Shown here: positions 1-5,192 of the stretch, piece after piece
How positions within the stretch are numbered: the stretch's first letter is position 1
How the letters are laid out: each line of letters opens with the position of its first letter
NCBI GenBank assembly: GCA_013813345.1
Contig: JACCRW010000139.1
Coordinates: 1-10,566 of the forward strand
Direction: 5' to 3'
Source: Actinomycetota bacterium
GTDB taxonomy: Bacteria; Actinomycetota; Thermoleophilia; Gaiellales; Gaiellaceae
DNA length: 10,566 nt
Notes under the pieces: generated by a model
Told to the model about the DNA's origin: nothing
Seen by the model: the letters and a program-made list of their open reading frames with translations, nothing else
Database searches by the model: none
Made by a program: the position numbers and the translations under genes

Positions 1-1149
1 GAAGCGCAGGAGCCGGTCGCGCTCGGCCGCGTAGCCCTCCCAGCGGTCGTAGGGCAGGGCGTAGAACTGCTGGATCGGAACCTCGTTGACGACGACCTTC
101 CAGGTTGCCGTGGACGCCTTGATCGCGGCGGTGAAGCGGTTGTACTGCCGGGCGCCGAGCATCGTGCGCGCCGGATCCTCGATCCGCGCGCGGCAGCCCG
201 CAGGTGCAGGCTGGGCGAGGGCCGGCACGAGCAGGGCGAAGACGTTGCGGATGGCCTGCGGCGCAGTCGGAGCGAGATCGATCGCCCCGCTGCTCAGGCA
301 GAGGTCGCCCGCGCTCGCTTTCGCGCTGCGGAACGAGCGCTCGTCGAGGAAGAAGAGCTCGAGATGCCTACCCCAGCGGACAGATCGGTAGAGCCCGTCC
401 CGTGACGTGTACGCGACCGGCGCGTAGTCCCGAAATGCCCTCACGCCCGCCAAGTAGATCGCGCGGCCGTGCTCGGCGAGCGAAAAGTCGTTGATGAACT
501 CGTGGTCGTCCCAGTGGCTGTAGAGCCCGGCCGAGCGGCGCAGGTTGCGGAGGTGGCCGAAAGCGAGGTTGCGCCGGTACTTCGCCCACTTGGCCGGAAC
601 CGTCAGCGCGGGCGGGAGGCCACCGATCTCGCTGTCGGAGTAGATCGTGTCGCCGAGGTTGATGTTGAAGTCGTTTGGCTCGGCCGCCATCCGGCCGTAG
701 ACCTGGAAGAGGTTGTAGGCCGGCTTGCCCGTCTTCGGATCGAGCGCGCCGTCGGCGTCGCCGGAGAACGCGAAGCGGACGGTTGCCGGCGCGCTCGCGG
801 CCGGCGCTGTCCGGAACTCTCCCGCGCTGACGAGCCGGCTCTCGCGAAACGGAACCGAGAACGCGTAGAAGTAGTGCGTCCCGGCCCGCAGGCCGAGAAT
901 GTGCCGCTGCACGGTCAGATCGCGTGCCTTCGTCGCCCGCAGGGTCAGTCGAGCGATCGGCATTGCGTTCTTCGCGCTGCGCACGTCGAGCCGGATCGCG
1001 CCGGGCCTCGCCGCCCGAGTCCAGACGATCGCCGAGCTGGACGTCACCTCGCCGGCGGCGACTCCGAGCGGAAACGGATTGCCCTGCGCGGCCGCGCCGG
1101 CGGGAGGCAGCAGCGCAAGCAGCGAAGCAGTGAGCACGAGCCTGCACAC
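1..1149 (-). CDS. PhoD-like alkaline phosphatase/phosphodiesterase, secreted (3' end outside window)
   Basis: The first 383 residues of a PhoD-family metallophosphoesterase, an exported enzyme that hydrolyses phosphate mono- or diesters outside the membrane. Residues 1-21 form a signal peptide (Leu/Ala-rich core, then Ala-rich cleavage region). Residues about 25-120 match the PhoD N-terminal beta-sandwich domain (PFPLGVAAGEV, SSAIVWTRA). The catalytic domain follows with the metal-site motifs NLGDTIYSD (D167) and SHWDDHEF (D214, D215, H216), then FFLDERSFR and a motif near WKVVVNEVPIQQ. The GTG at 1149 is chosen because the signal peptide begins there and TACGCT lies 6 nt upstream, as at other leaderless genes in this window. 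The C-terminus runs off the left edge. The family is clear; the exact substrate cannot be read from the sequence. Confidence 0.9.
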   Translation of the reverse strand, partial: MCRLVLTASLLALLPPAGAAAQGNPFPLGVAAGEVTSSSAIVWTRAARPGAIRLDVRSAKNAMPIARLTLRATKARDLTVQRHILGLRAGTHYFYAFSVPFRESRLVSAGEFRTAPAASAPATVRFAFSGDADGALDPKTGKPAYNLFQVYGRMAAEPNDFNINLGDTIYSDSEIGGLPPALTVPAKWAKYRRNLAFGHLRNLRRSAGLYSHWDDHEFINDFSLAEHGRAIYLAGVRAFRDYAPVAYTSRDGLYRSVRWGRHLELFFLDERSFRSAKASAGDLCLSSGAIDLAPTAPQAIRNVFALLVPALAQPAPAGCRARIEDPARTMLGARQYNRFTAAIKASTATWKVVVNEVPIQQFYALPYDRWEGYAAERDRLLRF

Positions 1150-1155
1150 GGCGCC

Positions 1156-1161
1156 AGCGTA
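1156..1161 (-). promoter_or_regulatory. Putative -10 element of the PhoD-like gene (leaderless)
   Basis: On the minus strand TACGCT (TANNNT type) lies 6 nt before the GTG start, so transcription would begin at or next to the start codon. No Shine-Dalgarno sequence fits in the space. The -35 region would fall on the 3' end of the tRNA-Gly gene and shows no clear consensus. The call rests on position and on the same arrangement at five other genes here. Confidence 0.5.
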
Positions 1162-1179
1162 CTGCGACCTCGGTGGTAG

Positions 1180-1250
1180 AGCGCCCGACCGGGTTCGAAC
1201 CGGTGACCAAAGCTTGGAAGGCTTTTGTGTTACCACTACACCACGGGCGC
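1180..1250 (-). tRNA. tRNA-Gly (anticodon UCC)
   Basis: The minus strand folds as a complete tRNA. The acceptor stem GCGCCCG pairs with CGGGCGC, the D-arm contains TGGTGTAGTGGTAACAC, the anticodon stem AAAGC pairs with GCTTT around the loop CTTCCAA, and the T-arm has CGGTTCGAACCCG. The anticodon is complementary to bases 1216-1218 and reads UCC, decoding GGA (Gly). The discriminator is U (1180), usual for bacterial tRNA-Gly. The CCA tail does not follow directly, so it is probably added after transcription. The gene sits between the PhoD-like gene and ctaG; it is not at the edge of the mobile element and shows no duplicated 3' end. Confidence 0.95.
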
Positions 1251-1261
1251 GGGTTCGAAGC

Positions 1262-1268
1262 TAGGTTA
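1262..1268. promoter_or_regulatory. Symmetric bidirectional -10 heptamer (ctaG / tRNA-Gly)
   Basis: TAGGTTA reads as TAGGTT on the plus strand, 8 nt before the ctaG GTG, and as TAACCT on the minus strand, 12 nt before the mature tRNA 5' end. Both fit the TANNNT -10 pattern, with a 1-nt offset. It suggests that one site serves both directions, with a leaderless ctaG mRNA and a tRNA precursor with a very short 5' leader. No good -35 is visible on either side. Function is inferred from position. Confidence 0.5.
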
Positions 1269-1275
1269 GCGCGTC

Positions 1276-1995
1276 GTGGCGCCGGATCCCTACGCGTGGG
1301 AGTGGAACGCCGAGGCGTTGCTCGCGATTCCGGCTCTTTCGATCGGATACGTCTGGGCCGTTCGCCGTTTTTCGGCGCCGGGCTGGCGGATCGCCTGCTT
1401 CGGCGCGGCGATGCTCCTGCTCCTGGCGGTGACCGTCACTCCGGTCGAGACGATCGGGCTCAACTACCTCCTCACGATTCACCTGATCCAGAACGTCGTC
1501 CTCGCCGAGTGGGCGCCGGCTCTCGCCGTGCTCGGCATCGCGCCCACTCTGGCCGCCCTCGCGCCACGGGTGCCGCCAGTTCCGGCGCTCCTGCTCTGGC
1601 TCGGCAACTACGCCGTCTGGCACCTCCCGTGGATCTACGATGCGGCCCTTCGGAACCCGCATACGCTGCTTCACCTCGAGCATGCGCTCTACTTCGCGAC
1701 CGGCGTTCTGCTCTGGTGGCCGGTTGTCCACGGCGCCCATTCGCCGGGCCTCAAGGCCGGCTACCTGTTCGCGGCGTTCGCGCTCGCGAGCCCGATCGGC
1801 CTCTTGCTGGCGCTGATTCCAGACGCGGTCTACGACTTCTACGTCGATGCGCCCGAGCGGCTCTGGGGTCTCTCCCCGCTCACCGACCAGCAGATCGCGG
1901 GCGTGACCATGGCGCTCGAGCAGGCGGCCGTCTTCTTCGCGGCGTTCGCGCTCTATATCACCCGCTTCTTCCGTGAGCAGGACGCGCTCGACTAG
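1276..1995 (+). CDS. ctaG: CtaG-type cytochrome c oxidase assembly protein
   Basis: A 239-residue polytopic membrane protein of the caa3_CtaG family, which acts in assembly of the copper-containing cytochrome c oxidase. Several hydrophobic helices are visible (about residues 14-30, 39-57, 62-96, 102-121, 135-150, 160-182 and 205-228). Conserved-looking histidines occur at H69 (LLTIHLIQN), H116 (VWHLPW), H133 and H136 (LLHLEHALYF), the kind of residues expected in this family's metal or haem-related sites. It starts at GTG 1276 without a Shine-Dalgarno, 8 nt after TAGGTT. It converges on the GNAT remnant with only 14 bp between stop codons. No other oxidase genes are in view, so the role comes from family membership. 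This is the Bacillus/actinobacterial CtaG, not the Cox11-type protein that shares the symbol. Confidence 0.87.
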   Translation: MAPDPYAWEWNAEALLAIPALSIGYVWAVRRFSAPGWRIACFGAAMLLLLAVTVTPVETIGLNYLLTIHLIQNVVLAEWAPALAVLGIAPTLAALAPRVPPVPALLLWLGNYAVWHLPWIYDAALRNPHTLLHLEHALYFATGVLLWWPVVHGAHSPGLKAGYLFAAFALASPIGLLLALIPDAVYDFYVDAPERLWGLSPLTDQQIAGVTMALEQAAVFFAAFALYITRFFREQDALD

Positions 1996-2012
1996 CCCTC
2001 CTAGCCCTCCTA
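1992..2012. repeat. Short tandem repeat holding stacked stop codons
   Basis: CTAGCCCTC occurs twice in tandem (1992-2000 and 2001-2009), followed by CTA. The first unit supplies the ctaG stop TAG (1993-1995), the second an in-frame backup TAG (2002-2004), and the final CTA is the TAG stop of the convergent GNAT gene on the minus strand (2010-2012). It probably arose by a local 9-bp duplication. No hairpin terminator is evident between the two genes. Confidence 0.6.
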
Positions 2013-2405
2013 CACCGCGCGCTCGTACCAGTCGTACTGCCGCGTCAAGCGCATACCGGCGCGCTCGTAGAGCCGCGTCGCGCCGGTTTCGTTCGCGGCG
2101 TCGACCTCCAGCCCGACTCGCGTGAAGCCACGCCGGTAGAGCCCGCCGAAGGCTCCGAGGAGCAGCGCGTGGCCGAGCCCGCGACCTCGCCACGGCCGGC
2201 GGACGCCGAGGTCGAGCACCCAGCCAAGATCGCGCGAGCCGAAGGCGAGTGCTGCGCCCGCTATCTCTCCGTCCGCCTCGGCGAGCACCCAGAGAGTCGG
2301 GTCGTAGTCGCCACGCGAGGTGCGTCCGCTCAGCCACTCCTCGAACGGCTGGGGGGTTGGACGGGGGTGGCGGGTGAAGGTGCCGGGTGGCGGGAAGTGG
2401 CTTCG
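2010..2405 (-). pseudogene. GNAT acetyltransferase, N-terminus lost at island junction
   Basis: The C-terminal part of a Gcn5-related N-acetyltransferase, a family that transfers acetyl from acetyl-CoA to an amine. The frame is open from just after TAA (2406-2408) to TAG at 2010. Family-like sequence begins near the residues QPFEEW (about 2336-2351) and continues through WVLAEADGEIAGAAL. The acetyl-CoA loop RRPWRGRGLGHALL follows, then the C-terminal motif VDAANETGATRLYERAGM. Proteins of this type normally have a further N-terminal segment with the first strands and helices; here that part is replaced by unrelated Pro/Thr-rich translation and a stop codon. A GTG at 2288 could start a 92-residue product, but it would lack part of the fold. 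The missing N-terminus marks the left boundary of the inserted DNA, between about 2350 and 2405. Confidence 0.75.
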
Positions 2406-2501
2406 TTACTAGGTTTCCGCCGATCCGGCCACGGGTTCAGGCCACTCGGTTCTGGTCGTTTGGGCCATGTTCGGGCCACGAAGGGGCGACCGTGTCGTGA
2501 T

Positions 2502-3173
2502 CTATACGTTCTGCTGGCCGTCGTCAGCTTTACGGGCGGCGTCCGGGCTCCGCACGTCAAGGAGTGGTTTGCGCGCACCGGCGGCGTCTCGTGCGTCGGC
2601 GGCTGACTCCCGCACTTCGGCAGCCGCTTCACGCGCGTCGGCGGTGACGTCACGCGCGTCGGCGTCCGCGTCACGAGCGTCCGCGGTCAGCTCTCGCGAA
2701 TCGGCATTAACGCCACGCGCGTCGGCGCTGACGTCACGCGCGTCGGCGTCCGCGTCACGAGCGTCGGCGGTCAGTTCACGCGTATCGGCATTAACGCCAC
2801 GCGCGTCGGCGCTGACTTCACGCGCGTCGGCATCCGCGTCACGAGCGTCCGCGGTCAGTTCACGCGAATCGGCTTCGGCGCCACGCTCGTCGGCGCTGAC
2901 TTCACGCGCGTCGGCGTCCGCTTCACGCGCGTCGGCGGTTACTTCTCGCGAATCGGCGTCGGCGCCACGCGCATCCCCGACGAGCTCGCGCATGTCGGCG
3001 TTCGCTTTCCGTACGTCCGCAATCGCTTCGCGCACGTCGGCCTCAGCGTCTCGGGCGTCGGCTCTGCGCTTCTGCGCGTCGTCATCCGCGCGAGTGTGCT
3101 CGGGGCGACTCTCATCGTCTACCAAGGCTCCACTTCCTTCCATCTCCGATTCCGCCCTCAACGGGAATGGCAA
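2502..3173 (-). CDS. Heptad-repeat, Ala/Asp/Arg-rich coiled-coil-like protein of unknown function
   Basis: A 223-residue protein dominated by 23 uninterrupted heptads (residues 38-198) of the form A-D-A-R-(D/E)-x-x. The N-terminal tail is acidic (residues 12-37), and a short tail ends in GQQNV. With position 3 as a (Ala) and position 6 as d (Val/Leu/Ala) the heptad fits a long helical coiled coil with small core residues and charged surfaces. There is no signal peptide, membrane segment or catalytic motif. The start is uncertain: TTG at 3173 has GAGGG 4 nt upstream, and ATG at 3143 would give 213 residues. Similar Ala/Asp/Arg heptads flank signalling domains in some actinobacterial proteins, but no partner domain is present here. 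The unbroken frame through GC-rich repeats argues that it is or was translated. Function unknown. Confidence 0.65.
   Translation of the reverse strand: MPFPLRAESEMEGSGALVDDESRPEHTRADDDAQKRRADARDAEADVREAIADVRKANADMRELVGDARGADADSREVTADAREADADAREVSADERGAEADSRELTADARDADADAREVSADARGVNADTRELTADARDADADARDVSADARGVNADSRELTADARDADADARDVTADAREAAAEVRESAADARDAAGARKPLLDVRSPDAARKADDGQQNV
2580..3062 (-). repeat. 21-bp tandem repeat (23 units) with an 84-bp super-repeat (4 units)
   Basis: Twenty-three 21-bp units encode the heptads of the repeat protein. The middle sixteen are organised as four 84-bp super-units at 2895-2978, 2811-2894, 2727-2810 and 2643-2726. Inside each super-unit, positions 5-7 of the heptads cycle through the types G(V/A)(N/D/E), E(L/V)T, (D/E)AD and (D/E)V(S/T). 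The last three super-units are nearly identical at DNA level; for example TCGGCATTAACGCCACGCGC recurs exactly 84 bp apart near 2701 and 2785. The outer heptads are more diverged, as expected if the array grew from the middle by unequal crossing-over or replication slippage. Confidence 0.9.
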
Positions 3174-3503
3174 ACGTCCCTCTACCGCAGCACCCCGCGC
3201 GCCGCTGCATTCGCGGCCTCGTCTGGCTGCATCAGCCGGCGGGCGACCAAGATCCTACCTGGCGGCTTTGGATCACGTCGACTCCTTCGATGAAGTCCGC
3301 CTACATCCCGTCGGTTCGCCAGGACTCACGATGGTTTCCCAGGGTTGCTGCCAATTAGAGTGCAAGCGGCCGAGCAGAACGGCAAAGCTCGCTGGACCCC
3401 GTCCCTCCAGCTCGCTTGGGGAGACTGGTCGGCGTGTTTGCGCACTCCGCTACACGGGGGTGCGCCTCCGTGCTCTTGCAAGAACGGCCGTCGCGGAGCC
3501 GTC
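3174..3503. other. Intergenic stretch with no recognisable gene
   Basis: About 330 bp between the repeat protein and the membrane-anchored protein remnant. Short open frames exist on both strands but none has a convincing ribosome binding site or family signature. Visible structure: an inverted repeat GCTGGA/TCCAGC (3391-3396 and 3406-3411, 9-nt loop) flanked by direct copies of AGCTCGCT. It could be a weak transcription end for the upstream minus-strand gene, but it has no T-run. The part next to the repeat gene may hold that gene's promoter. Confidence 0.4.
3252..3281 (-). promoter_or_regulatory. Possible promoter of the heptad-repeat gene
   Basis: On the minus strand TCGACG and TAGGAT are separated by 18 bp, about 80 bp upstream of the TTG start at 3173. 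The -10 is a fair match and the -35 only partial (T-GAC). A transcript from here would carry a leader of roughly 70 nt. Weak evidence, given because no better candidate is visible. Confidence 0.25.
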
Positions 3504-4156
3504 TTACTTAGGCTCGCACTGCGTCACAACGATCGAACCGTCGCTGCCCCACGCCGACGCAGCCGGTGTCAGGCGCGCGAACGTTGTTTCAAACGCGTCG
3601 AAATCGAGGCGGTTCGAAACGTCATGAACGTCGGCGAGTACTGACCGATACTCGCGCGAGCTTGAGATGTACGACGTGAGCGCCTGTTCACATTGCGCGG
3701 CAACGTCGTCGCGAGTGTCTTCCGCGACGAAGATGGCGAGGTCCGCGTCCTCCTCCACTCCGGAGTAGGCGTCCTGCATGCAGGTGCGGAACCCCGTTAA
3801 GTCACCGCTTGAGCCGATCTGGACGCACGCCTGCAGCTCATCGCTGAACTGCTGCGTCTCGTCGATGACATCCTGGTGGGGCGCGCGCGAAGGTACCCCA
3901 CTCGCCTTCGCTCATGCCGCCCGTCTCCTCGGGCTCGGGTTCCGGTTCTGGCTCGGCTTCCGTCGTGTTAGGGGCTGCCGCCTCCCGCGCAGGATCGTCT
4001 CTCTGTGCTTCGTCCTCCCCGAGCACTACACCGAGCACAATCAAGCCAACGAGAACGCCGCCGGCGATGATCGCCGTCATTAAATGCCCAACCACGACGC
4101 TGCCACCACGACGTCGTGTCGCGTCGCGGAGGGTCCGGCACCGTTGGATGCCTCAT
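3504..4156 (-). pseudogene. Membrane-anchored acidic protein with Cys-containing extracytoplasmic domain, two frameshifts
   Basis: Three adjacent minus-strand frames read as one protein. It starts at ATG 4156 with AGGAG 6 nt upstream and a 4-bp ATGA overlap with the end of the HNH gene. Part 1 (to about 4097) is a basic, Trp-containing N-terminus. After one extra base (4096), part 2 holds a single membrane helix (MTAIIAGGVLVGLIVLGVVLG) and an acidic spacer with (EP)n repeats. It breaks again in the tract GCGCGCGCCCC (about 3878-3889). Part 3 continues with QDVIDETQQFSDELQAC and ends at 3504, with four cysteines (ELQAC, FRTCM, AAQCEQ, VTQCEPK) that could form two disulfides outside the membrane. 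Each later part is open up to the break and lacks a good ribosome site. The domain is not one I recognise. An initiation at GTG 4095 or ATG 4080, needing only one frameshift, is possible. Confidence 0.65.
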
Positions 4157-4497
4157 GCCGATCTCCTGAGCTGCACGCCGTGAGTTTTACTGATCTTGTC
4201 GGCTGTGGCGGCGCGGATCCGCGTGTGGCACTCGTCGCATAGCAACTCGAGGTTGCTGAGGTCGTTGCCGCCCCCGTCGCGGAGTGGGACACGATGGTGG
4301 ACTTGGAGGCGGCGGTGGGAGCCGCAGCGGACGCAGGCACCGTCGCGGACGTGGACGCGGTTGCGGATCTCGCCCCAGGTCCAGCCGTCGCGGATCTTGC
4401 GTCTCGCCTGCCAGTCGTCGTGGCGCCGGGTGCAGGTGTTGCAGCGTGAGCCGCGGGTGCGGGTGCCGCAGTCGAGGCAGCGGGTCGTTAGAGCCAC
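4153..4497 (-). CDS. HNH endonuclease family protein
   Basis: A 114-residue protein with two zinc-type modules. The N-terminal ribbon has C7-x2-C10 and C19-x2-C22. The HNH core has C55-x2-C58, H67-H68 (LQVHHRVPLRDGG), N82 (NDLSNLELL) and C87-x2-C90-H91. HNH proteins of this size use one metal ion to nick or cut DNA and are common in phages and integrative elements, including homing and packaging-associated nucleases. The GTG start at 4497 is supported by AAGGAG 7 nt upstream (4505-4510). All key HNH residues are present, so it may be active although neighbours are broken. It overlaps the membrane-anchored protein gene by ATGA, which suggests one minus-strand operon, and it diverges from the ABM-fold gene across 74 bp. 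Target unknown; no methylase or restriction partner is present. Confidence 0.85.
   Translation of the reverse strand: MALTTRCLDCGTRTRGSRCNTCTRRHDDWQARRKIRDGWTWGEIRNRVHVRDGACVRCGSHRRLQVHHRVPLRDGGGNDLSNLELLCDECHTRIRAATADKISKTHGVQLRRSA
4163..4167 (-). promoter_or_regulatory. Shine-Dalgarno that fixes the start of the membrane-anchored protein
   Basis: AGGAG on the minus strand, 6 nt before ATG 4156. It lies inside the last codons of the HNH gene and supports an initiation 61 nt upstream of the first codon of the frame that carries the membrane helix, which is why a frameshift is inferred there. Confidence 0.6.
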
Positions 4498-4508
4498 GAT
4501 CCCGCTCC

Positions 4509-4537
4509 TTGGTGTCGGTTGCTACATGGGATAGGGT
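4509..4537 (+). promoter_or_regulatory. Predicted promoter of the ABM-fold gene
   Basis: TTGGTG (4509-4514) and TAGGGT (4532-4537) are separated by exactly 17 bp, a good sigma70-type match. The predicted start of transcription near 4544 leaves a leader of about 28 nt that contains the Shine-Dalgarno GGGAGG. The -35 box lies next to the ribosome binding site of the divergent HNH gene, so the two transcripts may interfere. Confidence 0.5.
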
Positions 4538-4571
4538 CGGCCGGACGTCGTACACGACAAGGGAGGCACCG

Positions 4572-4838
4572 ATGCATGCGGTCGTTGTGAGGAGCACGCT
4601 TCACGATTTCGAGCAGGCAACGACGTACTTGAGGGAGCAGGGGATCCCGCGCGTCAAGCAAGCCCCGGGCTTTGTCGGCGCGCAGTGGGTCAGGCTTAGC
4701 GAGAACAGCGGAACTTCCATGCTCACGTTCGAAACCGAAGAGAATGCGCGGGCCGCGGTCGAGCAGCTCAGAGCGAACCCGCCACCCGGCCTGACGATCA
4801 ACAGCTCCGAGATCGGCGAAGTCGTTGAGCGCATCTAG
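4572..4838 (+). CDS. Small ABM-fold (dimeric alpha/beta barrel) protein
   Basis: An 88-residue protein with the layout of antibiotic-biosynthesis-monooxygenase-like domains: a first strand (MHAVVVRSTL), a helix (DFEQATTYLREQGIP), then QAPGFVGAQWVRL, the strand SMLTFETEENARAAVEQL and a final strand near the C-terminus. The phrase about a protein moving a 'PGF' segment before a 'W' residue and a later 'F-E-TEE-A' segment is typical of this superfamily, which includes quinol monooxygenases, haem-degrading enzymes and many proteins without known activity. ATG 4572 has GGGAGG about 6 nt upstream. It is followed after 53 bp by the excisionase-like gene in the same direction. It looks intact. The fold is likely; the reaction and substrate cannot be assigned, and it is cargo rather than a mobility function. 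Confidence 0.75.
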   Translation: MHAVVVRSTLHDFEQATTYLREQGIPRVKQAPGFVGAQWVRLSENSGTSMLTFETEENARAAVEQLRANPPPGLTINSSEIGEVVERI

Positions 4839-4843
4839 CGGCT

Positions 4844-4889
4844 AACCCGCTCTTTCACAGCCACCCCACGAGCTCGACGGGTGCGGGTT
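4844..4889. repeat. 7-bp inverted repeat before the excisionase-like gene
   Basis: AACCCGC (4844-4850) and GCGGGTT (4883-4889) are perfect inverted repeats separated by 32 bp, filling the gap between the ABM-fold gene and the TTG start of the excisionase-like gene. It could be a hairpin in the leader or a binding site for a small DNA-binding protein such as the adjacent Xis-like product. No function is proved by the sequence. Confidence 0.35.
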
Positions 4890-4891
4890 GG

Positions 4892-5080
4892 TTGTCGAGC
4901 GCCTTCGACTGCAAGGCGCTTCGGGCCGAGCTCGGCGTGACCAGGGCCGCCGCCGAGAGGATCATGCAGGCGTTGCCGGTCGTGCTGATCGAGGATCTCC
5001 GAAAGACCTATGCCCGCCGCGATGACGTGCGTCGGTATCTCGACTCGCGCATGTTCGTGGAAGATCAGGTTCCGGCGTAG
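4892..5080 (+). CDS. Excisionase-like winged-helix DNA-binding protein
   Basis: A 62-residue protein with the shape of excisionase/MerR-type DNA-binding domains (HTH_17-like). A helix-turn-helix lies at about residues 8-28 (ALRAELGVTRAAAERIMQAL), followed by a short wing (VVLIEDLRKTYARR) and a terminal helix of the D-V-x-x-Y-L type (residues 44-53). Such proteins bend DNA and steer the partner integrase towards excision, and some act as repressors. It sits directly before the integrase remnant in the same direction, as expected of an xis-int module. The only in-frame start before the domain is TTG 4892; no strong Shine-Dalgarno precedes it, so the start is uncertain. The frame is intact although the integrase is not. 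Confidence 0.6.
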   Translation: MSSAFDCKALRAELGVTRAAAERIMQALPVVLIEDLRKTYARRDDVRRYLDSRMFVEDQVPA

Positions 5081-5138
5081 GGTGTTCCGGGACAGGCAAT
5101 CGGGCGGGCACCGCATACACGGCCCCGCCCACGGCAAC

Positions 5139-5144
5139 AGGAGG
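5139..5144 (+). promoter_or_regulatory. Strong Shine-Dalgarno for the leader ORF before the integrase
   Basis: AGGAGG, the best ribosome binding site in the window, lies 9 nt before ATG 5154 but 40 nt before the integrase ATG at 5185. It therefore points to initiation at the small ORF, with the integrase probably reached by coupling. Confidence 0.6.
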
Positions 5145-5153
5145 CGAATCCTG

Positions 5154-5192
5154 ATGCGACACAAGCCTAGTCGGCGGCACCTCGATGGCTAG
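5154..5192 (+). CDS. 12-residue leader peptide overlapping the integrase start
   Basis: A short ORF encoding MRHKPSRRHLDG, preceded by AGGAGG at 9 nt. Its last codons overlap the integrase start: ATG at 5185 and the leader stop TAG at 5190-5192 lie within 8 bp of each other. The peptide is very basic and rich in Arg, His and Lys. The arrangement fits translational coupling, where ribosomes finishing the leader restart at the integrase ATG, which has only a poor site of its own. Alternatively the AGGAGG is a chance purine run or served an older integrase start. Confidence 0.4.
   Translation: MRHKPSRRHLDG

Noticed and set aside
368..1210. Minus-strand 280-codon frame overlapping the PhoD-like gene
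   Set aside because: Arg-rich, low-complexity shadow in another frame; the PhoD signal peptide and metal motifs are in the frame starting at 1149.
1180..1250. tRNA-Gly as the integration site of the island
   Set aside because: The island begins more than 1 kb away, and no copy of the tRNA 3' end was seen near 2350-2410 or 6250-6345.
2580..3062. CRISPR array
   Set aside because: The units are contiguous 21-bp repeats with no unique spacers, in phase with a heptad protein.
2467..3627. Long plus-strand open frame (386 codons) across the repeat array
   Set aside because: It is the antisense of the heptad array. Its Ser/Ala/Arg composition is what the reverse complement of A-D-A-R codons gives, and it continues through the intergenic stretch into the antisense of the next gene without family features.
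4153..4838. Restriction, toxin-antitoxin or other defence system formed by the HNH and ABM-fold genes
   Set aside because: The genes are divergent, the ABM-fold protein has no antitoxin or methylase features, and no helicase, ATPase or sensor partner is present.
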